Assembly: GCF_040675855.1 (NCBI RefSeq) | Contig: NZ_JBEGIK010000001.1 | Location: forward strand, 3,870,358-3,934,357 | Length of the DNA stretch: 64,000 nt | Direction: 5' to 3' | Origin: Microbacterium sp. LWH3-1.2 | GTDB lineage: Bacteria > Actinomycetota > Actinomycetes > Actinomycetales > Microbacteriaceae | Shown here: in pieces, positions 41,822 through 50,681 of the stretch | How the letters are laid out: each line of letters starts with the position of its first letter | How positions within the stretch are numbered: position 1 is the first letter of the stretch | Notes under the pieces: generated by a model | Told to the model about the DNA's origin: nothing | Database searches by the model: none | The model's input: only the letters and a program-made list of their open reading frames with translations | Program-made: the position numbers and the translations under genes

Positions 41822-42391
41822 ATGACCGCTCTCCCCAGTGCCTCCGCGACCGATCAGCATCCCGCGACGCGTTCGATCTGCGGCGCGATCTCCCCGCTGG
41901 AGTTTCGCACGCTGTTCCGTGGGCACCCCAGCGGCGTCGCCGTCATCACGGCGACCGGCTCCGGCGGTCCGGTCGCGCTCACCGCGTCGTCCGTATCGTC
42001 GGTCAGCGCCGATCCGCCCCTGCTGGTGTTCTCGGTGTCGTCGATCTCGTCGTCGACGCCGACGATCCTCGCGGCCGACTCCGTGGTCGTGCATCTGCTG
42101 GACGCCGACGATATCGATCTCGCGCGCCTGGGAGCAACGAGCGGCGTCGACCGCTTCGCCGACTCCGAGTCGTGGGCGCCGCTGCCCACCGGCGAGCCGG
42201 TCTTCCGCGGGGTGCGGGCGTGGGTGCGGTGCGCAGTGGTCAGTCGCATGGATGCCGGCGGCTCGACGGTCATCGCCGCACATGCGGTGCAGGCGCACAT
42301 CGCCCGGGAGGAGTCCGACGCCGGGGGTGGTGCACTGGTCTATCACAACCGCGGCTGGCACCGGCTGGGCGACCACTCCCGCGTGGGCTGA
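41822..42391 (+). CDS. Flavin reductase family protein (FMN-binding split barrel)
   Basis: A 189-residue protein of the flavin reductase (HpaC/NtaB-like) family. The core FRGHPSGVAVITATGSGGPV and TASSVSSVSADPPLLVFSVS segment binds flavin, and the end YHNRGWHRLG is typical. It reduces FMN with NAD(P)H for a partner monooxygenase. The ATG at 41822 follows a leaderless -10 box. It begins the rightward operon; the LLM gene follows 46 nt later. Confidence 0.87.
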   Translation: MTALPSASATDQHPATRSICGAISPLEFRTLFRGHPSGVAVITATGSGGPVALTASSVSSVSADPPLLVFSVSSISSSTPTILAADSVVVHLLDADDIDLARLGATSGVDRFADSESWAPLPTGEPVFRGVRAWVRCAVVSRMDAGGSTVIAAHAVQAHIAREESDAGGGALVYHNRGWHRLGDHSRVG

Positions 42392-42437
42392 CGTCCGCGA
42401 TCCATCATCCGAACCCGAGCTAGAGGAAAGAACGACC

Positions 42438-43661
42438 GTGACCGAACAGGTGCACATCGCCATCGCCTTCGAGCGCACCGGCTGGCATCCCGCCGCCTGG
42501 CGCGAGTCCACCGCGCGTCCCCACGAGCTGGCCTCGCCTGCCTACTGGCGCGATCTGCTGCGCACCGCCGATGACAGCGGAGTCGCGCTGGCGACGATCG
42601 AGGACGCGTTGTCGCTGACCGACCGCTTCGAGCCGCTCGAGGGCCTGCGGCGTGACCGTGTCCGCGGCCGCCTCGACGCCGTCCTGATCGCTTCCTTCGT
42701 CGCACCGCTGACACGCCGGATCGGTCTCGTACCGACCGTGACGACGGCGCACACCGAGCCGTTCCATGTCGCGACGGGCATCCAGACTCTCGACTTCGCC
42801 AGCCGCGGCCGCGCCGGCGTGCGCCTGGTCGCGGGAGCTTCCGCCGCGGAGCGGGCGAACTTCGGGCGCCGCGCCGCGGGCGTCGACGCGATCCCCGCCT
42901 CCGGCCGGGTCGAGGACTCCCCCGAGATCCTCGCGGCTTTCCGCGAGGCCAGCGAGTTCGCCGACGTCCTGTCGCGGCTGTGGGACTCCTGGCAGGACGA
43001 CGCCATCATCCGGGATGCCGCGACGGGCCGCTTCCTCGACGCCGACCGGGTGCACAACATCGAGTTCGAAGGCGAGTTCTTCGCGGTCACCGGGGCATCG
43101 ATCGTGCCGCGGTCGCCGCAGGGACGGCCACTGCTCACGGTCCTCGCGCACCAGACGGTGCCCTACCGGCTCGCCGCGGCGCATGCCGACCTCGTCTTCA
43201 CCACGCCCCACGAGGCAGGCGGCCGCCCCGGCTTCGAGCTGGACGCCATCCGCGCGGAACTGGATGCCGCGGCCGACGATCTGCGCACGGGCGACGAACG
43301 CCTGCGGGTCTACGCCGACCTCCTCGTGCTGATCGAAGACACCGAGCCGGCTGCACGCAGCGCGGCCGAGCGCCTCGATGAGTGGGACGGCGCGCCGCTC
43401 ACCTCCGACGCGCGCATCGTCGTGGGCACACCCGGCGACGTCGCCGACGCGGTGCGTGAACTGGCCGCCGCCGGTGTCGACGGGGTGCGCCTGCGGCCCG
43501 CCCGCCTGCCCGCCGACGTCGTGGCGATCGCCGAGAAGGTCGTGCCGCTGCTGCGGTCCACCCGCACGCTGCGCGAGGACGACGGCGCCGGCACGCTGCG
43601 TGCGCGCCTCGACCTCGCCCGCCCCGAGAGCCGCTACGTCCGAGAGAAGGTCGCGCTGTGA
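42438..43661 (+). CDS. LLM class flavin-dependent oxidoreductase
   Basis: A 407-residue luciferase-like monooxygenase. Family features are the TEPFHVATGIQTLDFASRGR segment, RLWDSWQDDAIIRDAATGRF and the FEGEFFAVTGASIVPRSPQG substrate-loop region. The GTG at 42438 has GAGGAAAG seven bases upstream; the open frame before it overlaps the flavin reductase and is shadow. Its stop overlaps the GTG of the NtaA-type gene by 4 bp. It is paralogous to the protein encoded at 62753-63814, which is followed by an NtaA-type gene in the same way. Confidence 0.88.
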   Translation: MTEQVHIAIAFERTGWHPAAWRESTARPHELASPAYWRDLLRTADDSGVALATIEDALSLTDRFEPLEGLRRDRVRGRLDAVLIASFVAPLTRRIGLVPTVTTAHTEPFHVATGIQTLDFASRGRAGVRLVAGASAAERANFGRRAAGVDAIPASGRVEDSPEILAAFREASEFADVLSRLWDSWQDDAIIRDAATGRFLDADRVHNIEFEGEFFAVTGASIVPRSPQGRPLLTVLAHQTVPYRLAAAHADLVFTTPHEAGGRPGFELDAIRAELDAAADDLRTGDERLRVYADLLVLIEDTEPAARSAAERLDEWDGAPLTSDARIVVGTPGDVADAVRELAAAGVDGVRLRPARLPADVVAIAEKVVPLLRSTRTLREDDGAGTLRARLDLARPESRYVREKVAL

Positions 43662-45022
43662 GCCGCAGCATCCGTCAGATCCACCTCGCCGCCCACTTCC
43701 CCGGCGTCAACAGCACCACCGTCTGGACCGACCCGACCGCGGGCAGCCAGATCGACTTCGCGTCGTTCGAGCACTTCGCCGCGACCGCCGAGCGCGGGCT
43801 GTTCGACTACGTCTTCCTCGCCGAGGGACTGCGCCTGCGCGAGCACAAAGGCCGAATCCACGAGCTCGACGTGCTGGGCCGCCCGAACACGTTGTCGATC
43901 CTCGCCGCGGTCGCCGCTATCACCGAGCACGTCGGGGTCGTCGGCACGCTCAACACGACGTTCAACGAGCCGTACGAGCTCGCGCGGCAGCTGGCGACCC
44001 TCGACCACCTGTCGGGCGGCCGTGCCGGCTGGAACGCGGTGACGAGCTCCGACGCCTTCCACGGCGCCAACTTCCGCCGCGGCGGATACCTCGACCACGC
44101 CGATCGTTACGAGCGGGCGCGTGAGTTCGCACAGCTCGCCAAGGAGCTCTGGGACTCCTGGCCTGAAGACGGCGTGCGGGCGGATGCCGCGACCGGCGTG
44201 TTCCTCGACGACGGCGTGCCCACACGTGTGCGCCACCGCGGCGCGCAGTTCGACGTCGACGCGCTGTTCGACGTGCCCCGCTCGCCGCAGGGCCGCCCGG
44301 TGATCGTGCAGGCCGGCGACTCGGCCGACGGCCGCGCGTTCGGCGCCGAGCACGCCGAGGTCATCTTCTCGCTGCATCAGGAGTTCGAGGACGCCCGGGA
44401 GTTCTACGACGACGTCAAGGGGCGGCTCGCCCACTACGGCCGCCAGGAGGACTCGCTCAAGATCCTCCCCGCCGCGACCTTCGCGATAGGCGACACCGAC
44501 GAGGAGGCCCGCGAGCGCTCACGCGAGATCGCGCTGCAGCAGGTGCGTCCCGAGGTCGCGCTCACCTACGTCGAGCAGGTCTGGGGCCGCGACCTCTCGG
44601 GCTACGACCCGGACGGGCCGCTGCCCGACGTCGAGCCCGACACCGGCAGCGAGACGGCGCGGGGCTGGGCGAACCGGCACGCGGCGGTGCGGGCACGCAT
44701 CGCGAAGCTGCGCGAGCTGTCGGAGGCCGAGGGGCTCAGCATCCGCGAGCTGGTCATCCGCCTCACCGCGCAGCACACCTTCGTCGGCACGCCCGCGCGC
44801 ATCGCGGCCGAGATCGATCGGTTCGTGCAGGAGCGCGCGACCGACGGCTTCACGATCGTCGGGCACCTGACTCCACACGGCCTCGACGAATTCGCCGAGC
44901 GCGTCGTGCCGCTGCTGCAGGAACGCGGCTCGTACCGCCGGTCATACGACGAGGGCGCGACGCTCCGCGACCTGCTCGGTCTCCCGGTACCGCACCCCGC
45001 ACCGGCACTCGCTGCGCGATGA
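43658..45022 (+). CDS. NtaA/SnaA/DszA-family FMN-dependent monooxygenase
   Basis: A 454-residue FMNH2-dependent monooxygenase of the group that includes NtaA, SnaA, DszA (sulfone C-S cleavage) and YtnJ/YxeK/SndE-like enzymes. Visible features are TVWTDPTAGSQIDFASFEHF, the ERGLFDYVFLAEGLRLREH block, TLSILAAVAAITEHVGVVGT and LSGGRAGWNAVTSS. Likely reaction: oxygenative cleavage of a C-S or C-N bond. The GTG overlaps the LLM stop (GTGA); its own stop overlaps the next ATG. Reduced FMN could come from the reductases at 41166 and 41822. Confidence 0.9.
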   Translation: MSRSIRQIHLAAHFPGVNSTTVWTDPTAGSQIDFASFEHFAATAERGLFDYVFLAEGLRLREHKGRIHELDVLGRPNTLSILAAVAAITEHVGVVGTLNTTFNEPYELARQLATLDHLSGGRAGWNAVTSSDAFHGANFRRGGYLDHADRYERAREFAQLAKELWDSWPEDGVRADAATGVFLDDGVPTRVRHRGAQFDVDALFDVPRSPQGRPVIVQAGDSADGRAFGAEHAEVIFSLHQEFEDAREFYDDVKGRLAHYGRQEDSLKILPAATFAIGDTDEEARERSREIALQQVRPEVALTYVEQVWGRDLSGYDPDGPLPDVEPDTGSETARGWANRHAAVRARIAKLRELSEAEGLSIRELVIRLTAQHTFVGTPARIAAEIDRFVQERATDGFTIVGHLTPHGLDEFAERVVPLLQERGSYRRSYDEGATLRDLLGLPVPHPAPALAAR

Positions 45023-46902
45023 GCGATCGCGCGCGCCTGCTGTTCGTCGGAGCGGGCCCCCGGGCCGCCATGCTCCTGGAACGCGTGCTGGCGCGCGCAG
45101 ACGGCCACACCCAGCTCGACATCGACCTCGTCGACCCGCACCCTCCCGGCGCCGGCCGCATCTGGCGCCACGCGCAGTCGCCACTGCTGAAACTCAACTC
45201 GATGGCGAGCGACGTCACGGTGTTCACCGACGACAGCTGCACCATCGACGGACCGGTGCGCCCTGGTCCCTCGCTGAGCGAGTGGCTCGAGCTCTGGCGC
45301 GCAGGCGAGCTGCCCGAGGTCGAGCTCGACGAACTGTCGGCCGCCGAGGCACGCACGCTCGCGCCCGAAGGCTTCCCGACGCGGCGCCTCCACAGTCATT
45401 ACCTCGACTGGTTCTTCCGCCGCACTGCGGCGAGCGCGCCAGAGGGTGTGACGATCCGTCTGCACACGGACACGGTGACGTCGGTGCGGCCGGCGCCGTC
45501 GGGGAGGCACCGCGTTTCGCTCGCGAGCGGTCGCGAAATCGTGACGGATGCTGTGGCTTACTGCCTGGGCCACACCGAGCGGGAGCCCGATCCGGCGTCT
45601 GCAGCGCTTGCGGCGGCCGCGCTGCGCGAGGGGCTCGTGTACGTGGGCCCGGCGTTCACCGCGGATGCGGACCTGTCCGTGCTGCCGGAGCAGGGGGACG
45701 TCATCGTGCGCGGAATGGGCCTCGCGGCCGTCGATCTCGTGGTGCTCCTCACCCAGGGACGCGGCGGCCGGTTCGACCGGGACGGCGACGGCGCCCTCCG
45801 CTACCTGGCGTCGGGACGCGAGCCCCGGCTGCACCTCGGCTCGCGCCGCGGCGTGCCATACCGCTCCAAGGTGACCTCGACGCTGCAGGGCGACGCGCCG
45901 CTGCGCGAGGTGCTCACGCCCGAGGCGATCACCGACCTGCAGCGCGCGGGACGGCCCCTCGACTTCGACCACGATGCCTGGCCGCTCATCGCCGGCGAAC
46001 TGCTGCACGGCCACTACCGCGAGCTGTTCACCGGCCATCCGGAACGGGTGGCCACCACCTGGGACGGCTTCCGGCCGGTGCTGCGGGCGCACGCGTGGGA
46101 CGACCCGGCGCTTCAGGATGCCATCGCCACGGTCGTGCCCGATCCCCTGGACCGGTTCGACGTCGCCGCATTCGATCGCCCATTCGCCGGCGCGGAATTC
46201 GCGGACACCGACGAGGCGCACCGCCAGGTGCGCGCCCACATCGCGGACGACCTGCAGCTGCGCACGAACCAGGAGCGCAGCCCCGCCCAGGGCGTCTTCA
46301 TGGCGGCGCTCCTGTCGTTCATGGCGCTGTCGGAGATCCCGAAGGAACGCTGGAACGCGCGCTCGCGCGCACACACGCTGCCGGTCCGCTGGCACACCTT
46401 CTTCAGCTACCTGGCGAGCGGACCGCCGCCGCATCGGCTCGAGGAACTGCTCGCCCTCGCCGATGCGGGGGTGGTGCGCTTCCTCGGCCCCGACGTCACC
46501 GTCACCGTCGAGCCACGCGGATTCGCGGCATCCAGCGCCCGCGTTCCCGGCGAGACGGTAGCCGGAGCGCTCGTCGACGCGTGGCTTCCGGCTGCCGATG
46601 CCCCCCTCAGCACGAATGTCGCGCTGCGCGAGCTCGCGACCGTGCACGGCACCGAGCTGCGGGTTGCCGATGAGGACTACGACGGCTCGCTCGGCCGCGT
46701 GCGGGTCGCCGAGAACGGGCGCGTGCTGCGACCCGACGGCTCGCCGCACGACACCCTCTTCGCCATCGGGCCGTTCACGTCCCAGACCGAGGCCGGCGCG
46801 TTCACCCGGCCCGCGGCGAACTCCCTGTCGCTGCGGCAGACCGACGCGGTCGCCGGTGCCATCGCGGCCCGCCTCGACCTCGCCGTGCCCGTCGCGCCGT
46901 AG
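45019..46902 (+). CDS. FAD/NAD(P)-binding protein (NAD_binding_9 family)
   Basis: A 627-residue flavoprotein. The N-terminal dinucleotide motif is LLFVGAGPRAAMLLERVL, followed by VDPHPPGAGRIW and a KLNSMASDVTVFTD segment typical of the NAD_binding_9 (HydroxyN-like) family. A second nucleotide motif VIVRGMGLAAVDLVVLLTQG is near residue 230. Members sit beside LLM monooxygenases in actinobacteria, but no substrate is established. It is coupled to the NtaA-type gene by ATGA and is the last gene before a 177-bp control region. Confidence 0.8.
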   Translation: MSDRARLLFVGAGPRAAMLLERVLARADGHTQLDIDLVDPHPPGAGRIWRHAQSPLLKLNSMASDVTVFTDDSCTIDGPVRPGPSLSEWLELWRAGELPEVELDELSAAEARTLAPEGFPTRRLHSHYLDWFFRRTAASAPEGVTIRLHTDTVTSVRPAPSGRHRVSLASGREIVTDAVAYCLGHTEREPDPASAALAAAALREGLVYVGPAFTADADLSVLPEQGDVIVRGMGLAAVDLVVLLTQGRGGRFDRDGDGALRYLASGREPRLHLGSRRGVPYRSKVTSTLQGDAPLREVLTPEAITDLQRAGRPLDFDHDAWPLIAGELLHGHYRELFTGHPERVATTWDGFRPVLRAHAWDDPALQDAIATVVPDPLDRFDVAAFDRPFAGAEFADTDEAHRQVRAHIADDLQLRTNQERSPAQGVFMAALLSFMALSEIPKERWNARSRAHTLPVRWHTFFSYLASGPPPHRLEELLALADAGVVRFLGPDVTVTVEPRGFAASSARVPGETVAGALVDAWLPAADAPLSTNVALRELATVHGTELRVADEDYDGSLGRVRVAENGRVLRPDGSPHDTLFAIGPFTSQTEAGAFTRPAANSLSLRQTDAVAGAIAARLDLAVPVAP

Positions 46903-46928
46903 CTCGACGCCCCCTCTCCGGCACCTCT

Positions 46929-46990
46929 GTGTGACGCCGCGTGACGGCGTGTGACCGCGCGCAACCGACCTTCACGGCGTGTGACACGCG
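46929..46990. promoter_or_regulatory. Repeated GTGTGAC sites upstream of the peptide-type ABC operon
   Basis: GTGTGACGCCGCGTGAC (46929-46945), GGCGTGTGAC (46946-46955) and the near-palindrome GCGTGTGACACGCG (46977-46990). The first copy matches the site at 62676-62693 in the other transporter control region. Likely operator for a shared regulator. Confidence 0.55.
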
Positions 46991-47079
46991 CCCTCGGGGT
47001 CGGCGCCGCACTTCAGAGACGCTGAGGTCACGAGCCGGCATCCCCGCCGCGACTTCCCGCCACAGCTTCTGGAGACACC

Positions 47080-48696
47080 ATGTCGTTCACCCGACCCCGC
47101 ACCGCCGCGCTCGCGGCGATCGGCGTCGTCGCGCTCACGCTGACCGCGTGCGCGACCGGCGCCGGCGACCCCGCCCCGAACGCATCCGCCGAGGCGGAGC
47201 CCGTCACGGGGGGCAACCTGACCTTCGCGATCTCAGTCGACAGCCAGTGCATCGACCCGCAGCAGGTCGGCAACAACGACGCCATCGCGATCGCTCGACA
47301 GACCGTCGCTTCGCTCACGATCCAGGACCCTGAGACGGGTGAGATCCTGCCGTGGCTTGCCGAGGAGTGGGAGGTCAACGGCGACGCGACGAGTTTCACG
47401 TTCACCCTCCAGGACGGCCCCACGTACGCCGACGGCGAACCGATCGACGCGGCATCCGTCAAGACGAATTTCGAGGCGATCCAGGCGCTGGGGGCGAAGG
47501 CGACGCTCGGCTCGTCGTACCTCGCCGACCTCGAGAGCATCGACGTGGTCGACGACCAGACGGTGACCATCAACTTCACCGAGCCGAATGCGCAGTTCCT
47601 GCAGGCGACGTCGACCTTCACCCTCGGCCTGCTGTCGCCGGCCACCGCCGCGGTAAGCCAGGCCGACCGCTGCCTCGGCGACTACATCGGCTCGGGTCCG
47701 TTCTCGGTGCAGAGCTACACGCCGAACGAGGGCGCCGTGCTCGAGCGCCGCGAGGGCTACGAGTGGGGCCCGTCGACCGCCGGCCACACCGGCGAGGCCT
47801 ACCTCGACACCATCACGTACAAGGTAGTCCCCGAGTCTGGTAACCGCACCGGCAGCCTGCAGTCGGGTCAGATCGATGCGACCACGGGCATCGCGACGGC
47901 CGACGCCGTGCTGTTCGAGGGCGACGACTTCTGGTCGGTCAACCGCGCCAACCCCGGTTCGGTCTACAACCTGTACGCGAACCAGTCGACCGAGAAGCTC
48001 GCCGACGAGAACGTGCGCCTCGCGATCCAGAAGGGCATCGACCGCGAGCAGATCACCTCGACCCTGCTCGGCCCCGACGACCTGCCCGCCGTGTCGCCGC
48101 TCGCCTCGTCGACCCCGTACTTCACCGACCTGAGCGACGTGCTGGAGTACGACCCGGACGCCGCCGCCGAGTTGCTCGAGGAGTCGGGCTGGACCGAGGG
48201 CGACGACGGCATCCGCGAGAAGGACGGCGAGAAGCTCAGCTTCCACGTGACGTACTGGCAGTCGCCCAAGGAGGTGCTCGAGTTCGTGCAGCAGCAGCTG
48301 CGCCAGATCGGCGTCGACCTGCAGCTGACCTTCGCCAGCATTGCCGACGTCACCGCCGCGAACGCCGACGGCACGTACGACTTCTCGTACGGCAACCTGA
48401 CGCGGGCCGATCCCGACGTGCTGCGCACGGTGTTCTCGGTAAGCGGCACCAGCAACGCCACCAAGCGCACCGAGCCCGCCAAGATCGACGAGCTGCTCGA
48501 CGAGCAGGCCGCGATCATCGACCCGGCAGAGCGTCAGAAAGTCGTCGACGAGGCCGCCGAGCTGCTGATCACCGGCGGCTACTCGATCCCGATCTACCAG
48601 CTGTCGACCACGATCACGGCCGCGTCGAAGGTGCAGGGTCTGACGTTCGAGGCGTCCAGCCGCCTGGACTTCTACGACGCCTGGATCGCCGAGTAA
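47080..48696 (+). CDS. ABC transporter substrate-binding lipoprotein, family 5
   Basis: A 538-residue SBP family 5 protein. The lipobox LTAC is near residue 24 and an Ala/Glu-rich linker follows. Family blocks are FTFTLQDGPTYADGEPIDAA, GSGPFSVQSYTPNEGAVLER and ENVRLAIQKGIDREQITSTL. The ATG at 47080 has GGAGA five bases upstream, after a region with GTGTGAC repeats. It leads the operon SBP-DppB-DppC-DppDF-M20-DUF1684-LLM-MFS. The ligand is unknown; the M20 enzyme and monooxygenases suggest a modified amino acid or peptide. Confidence 0.9.
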   Translation: MSFTRPRTAALAAIGVVALTLTACATGAGDPAPNASAEAEPVTGGNLTFAISVDSQCIDPQQVGNNDAIAIARQTVASLTIQDPETGEILPWLAEEWEVNGDATSFTFTLQDGPTYADGEPIDAASVKTNFEAIQALGAKATLGSSYLADLESIDVVDDQTVTINFTEPNAQFLQATSTFTLGLLSPATAAVSQADRCLGDYIGSGPFSVQSYTPNEGAVLERREGYEWGPSTAGHTGEAYLDTITYKVVPESGNRTGSLQSGQIDATTGIATADAVLFEGDDFWSVNRANPGSVYNLYANQSTEKLADENVRLAIQKGIDREQITSTLLGPDDLPAVSPLASSTPYFTDLSDVLEYDPDAAAELLEESGWTEGDDGIREKDGEKLSFHVTYWQSPKEVLEFVQQQLRQIGVDLQLTFASIADVTAANADGTYDFSYGNLTRADPDVLRTVFSVSGTSNATKRTEPAKIDELLDEQAAIIDPAERQKVVDEAAELLITGGYSIPIYQLSTTITAASKVQGLTFEASSRLDFYDAWIAE

Positions 48697-48735
48697 GCGC
48701 GCACGGGCACACCGAAAGGGATGAGGGACGAGAAC

Positions 48736-49692
48736 ATGTGGGGTCGATACATCGCCCGGAGGATCGGGCAGGGCGTGATCGTCTTGTGGGCCGCGTACAC
48801 GATCTCGTTCCTTATCCTTTACCTCCTTCCCGGCGACGCCGCGACCCTGTTCGCGGGCGGCGGCGACCAGGAGGCCATCGACCCCGAGCTCGTGGCGCAG
48901 CTGCGCAGCGAGCTCGGGCTCGACCGCCCGCTGTACGAGCAGTACCTCGTCGCCCTGGGCAAGGCGCTCACCGGGGACTTCGGCGTCTCGACGCAGACCG
49001 GGCGCCCGGCATCCGATCTTCTCCTCGAGTCACTGCCCCCGACGCTCGCGCTCACAGCGTTCGCGTTCGTCCTGTCGGTCGTGTTCGGCATCGTCCTTGC
49101 GCTGTCGGCGTCGCTCGCCCGCGCGCAGTGGCTGCGCAACCTGCTGTCGTCGCTGCCGCCGCTGGGCGTCTCGATCCCGGTGTTCTGGATCGGACTCCTG
49201 CTGTTGCAGGCCTTCTCGTTCCGCATCCGGCTCTTCCCGTCGATGGGCAACGAAGGATTCGAGAGCCTCGTGCTGCCCGCGATCACGATCGCGATCCCCT
49301 CGGGCGCGTTCATCGCGCAGCTGCTGTCACGCAGCCTGCGGTCGACTCTCGCCCAGCCGTACGTCGAGATCGTGCGCGCCAAGGGGGCGAGCGAGCGCCG
49401 CGTGCAGCTCGGCCACGCGTTCCGCAACGCGGCGATCCCGTCTCTCACGATGGTCGGCGTGCTCATCGGCGGCCTGCTCTCGGGCGCCGTCGTCACCGAG
49501 ACCGTGTTCTCGCGCCTCGGCATCGGCCGCCTCGTCGTGACCGCCGTCAACAACCGTGACGTGCCCGTGGTCCAGACCGTGGTCGTCTTCGCCGCCCTCG
49601 TGTTCGTGGTCGCGAACCTCGTCGTCGACCTCGTCTACCCCCTTATCGACCGCCGCATCACGCTCGCCCGCACGGCGTTCGTCGCAGCCTGA
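48736..49692 (+). CDS. Peptide-type ABC transporter permease (DppB family)
   Basis: A 318-residue permease with LYLLPGDAATLF after the first helix, GVSTQTGRPASDLLLESLPP, and the cytoplasmic loop PYVEIVRAKGASERRVQLGH. The start at 48736 (MWGRYIARRIG) has GAGGGACGAG upstream and fits family members; an in-frame ATG at 48721 is possible but abuts its own purine run. It is followed 11 nt later by the DppC-type gene. Confidence 0.9.
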   Translation: MWGRYIARRIGQGVIVLWAAYTISFLILYLLPGDAATLFAGGGDQEAIDPELVAQLRSELGLDRPLYEQYLVALGKALTGDFGVSTQTGRPASDLLLESLPPTLALTAFAFVLSVVFGIVLALSASLARAQWLRNLLSSLPPLGVSIPVFWIGLLLLQAFSFRIRLFPSMGNEGFESLVLPAITIAIPSGAFIAQLLSRSLRSTLAQPYVEIVRAKGASERRVQLGHAFRNAAIPSLTMVGVLIGGLLSGAVVTETVFSRLGIGRLVVTAVNNRDVPVVQTVVVFAALVFVVANLVVDLVYPLIDRRITLARTAFVAA

Positions 49693-49703
49693 CAGGAGCA
49701 GCC

Positions 49704-50681
49704 ATGACCGTCGAGAACGTGCTCTCCCCGCCCGCGCGCACCCTCGAGCCGCACGACCCGTTCGTCGAGTCGATCGTCCATCCCAACGCGGATCCGTCGG
49801 GCAGCCCGCACGCGGCGACCCTCGAGGAAGAGCGAACGGATGCCGCCACCCGCCGCTCTGCGCTGAAGCCGGTCGTCGCGCTGCTGAAGCAGCCGACCCT
49901 GGTCGCGTCGATCCTCGTGCTCACCCTCGTTACCCTGTGGGCGGTGGTGCCTTCGTGGTTCACGGCCTGGGACCCCAACGTGGGAGTCCCTCAGGATCGG
50001 CTGCTTCCGCCGAGCCCCGAGCACATCTTCGGGACCGACAACCTCGGTCGCGATCTCTACGCCCGCGTGGTCTATGGGGCGTCGACGTCGCTGGCCGCGA
50101 CCTCCGTTGCCGTTATCGTCGGCCTCGCCGTCGGGTCGCTGTTCGGCCTGCTCGCCGGCTTCCTCCGCGGGTTCGTGGACGACGCGATCATGCGCTTCAT
50201 GGACGTGCTGCTCGCGATCCCGAGCCTGCTCCTGTCGCTGGCGCTCATCACCGCGCTCGGCTTCGGCACGCTCAACGTCGCGATCGCGGTCGGACTCGCG
50301 AGCATCGCATCCTTCTCCCGGGTCATGCGCGCCGAGGTGCTGCAGATCGCCACCGCCGTCTACGTCGAGGCCGCCCGCGTCTCGGGGGTGCGCTGGTACA
50401 CCGTGCTGCGCCGTCACGTGCTGCCCAACGCGTCCGGCCCGGTCGTCGCGCTGGCCGCCCTCGAGTTCGGAGTCATGGTGCTCGCGATCTCGTCACTGTC
50501 GTTCCTCGGCTTCGGCGCGCCGCCGCCCACGCCCGAGTGGGGCTCGCTCGTCGCGGGCGGACGCGACTACCTCGCCGTGGCGTGGTGGCTCACGACGCTG
50601 CCGGGCCTCGTGATCGTCGCCGTCGTGCTGTCGGCCAACCGCATCTCGCGCGCCCTCGAGCGCAATGGAGGAATCCGATGA
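49704..50681 (+). CDS. Peptide-type ABC transporter permease (DppC family)
   Basis: A 325-residue permease. It has a long polar N-terminus (~70 residues), the IFGTDNLGRDLYARVVYGAS motif and the loop EAARVSGVRWYTVLRRHVLP, then FLGFGAPPPTPEWGSLV near the end. AGGAGC lies six bases before the ATG. Its stop overlaps the ATPase ATG (ATGA). Confidence 0.92.
   Translation: MTVENVLSPPARTLEPHDPFVESIVHPNADPSGSPHAATLEEERTDAATRRSALKPVVALLKQPTLVASILVLTLVTLWAVVPSWFTAWDPNVGVPQDRLLPPSPEHIFGTDNLGRDLYARVVYGASTSLAATSVAVIVGLAVGSLFGLLAGFLRGFVDDAIMRFMDVLLAIPSLLLSLALITALGFGTLNVAIAVGLASIASFSRVMRAEVLQIATAVYVEAARVSGVRWYTVLRRHVLPNASGPVVALAALEFGVMVLAISSLSFLGFGAPPPTPEWGSLVAGGRDYLAVAWWLTTLPGLVIVAVVLSANRISRALERNGGIR

Noticed and set aside
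41838..42437. 200-codon upstream extension of the LLM gene
   Set aside because: It lies out of frame over the flavin reductase gene; the GTG at 42438 has a strong ribosome site.
44602..46749. 715-codon minus-strand frame
   Set aside because: It is antisense to the NtaA-type and NAD_binding_9 genes and is Arg-rich without domain motifs.
49556..50677. 374-codon upstream extension of the dual ATPase gene
   Set aside because: It overlaps the DppB and DppC permease genes in another frame and is Arg/Pro-rich; the ATG at 50678 is coupled to the permease stop.
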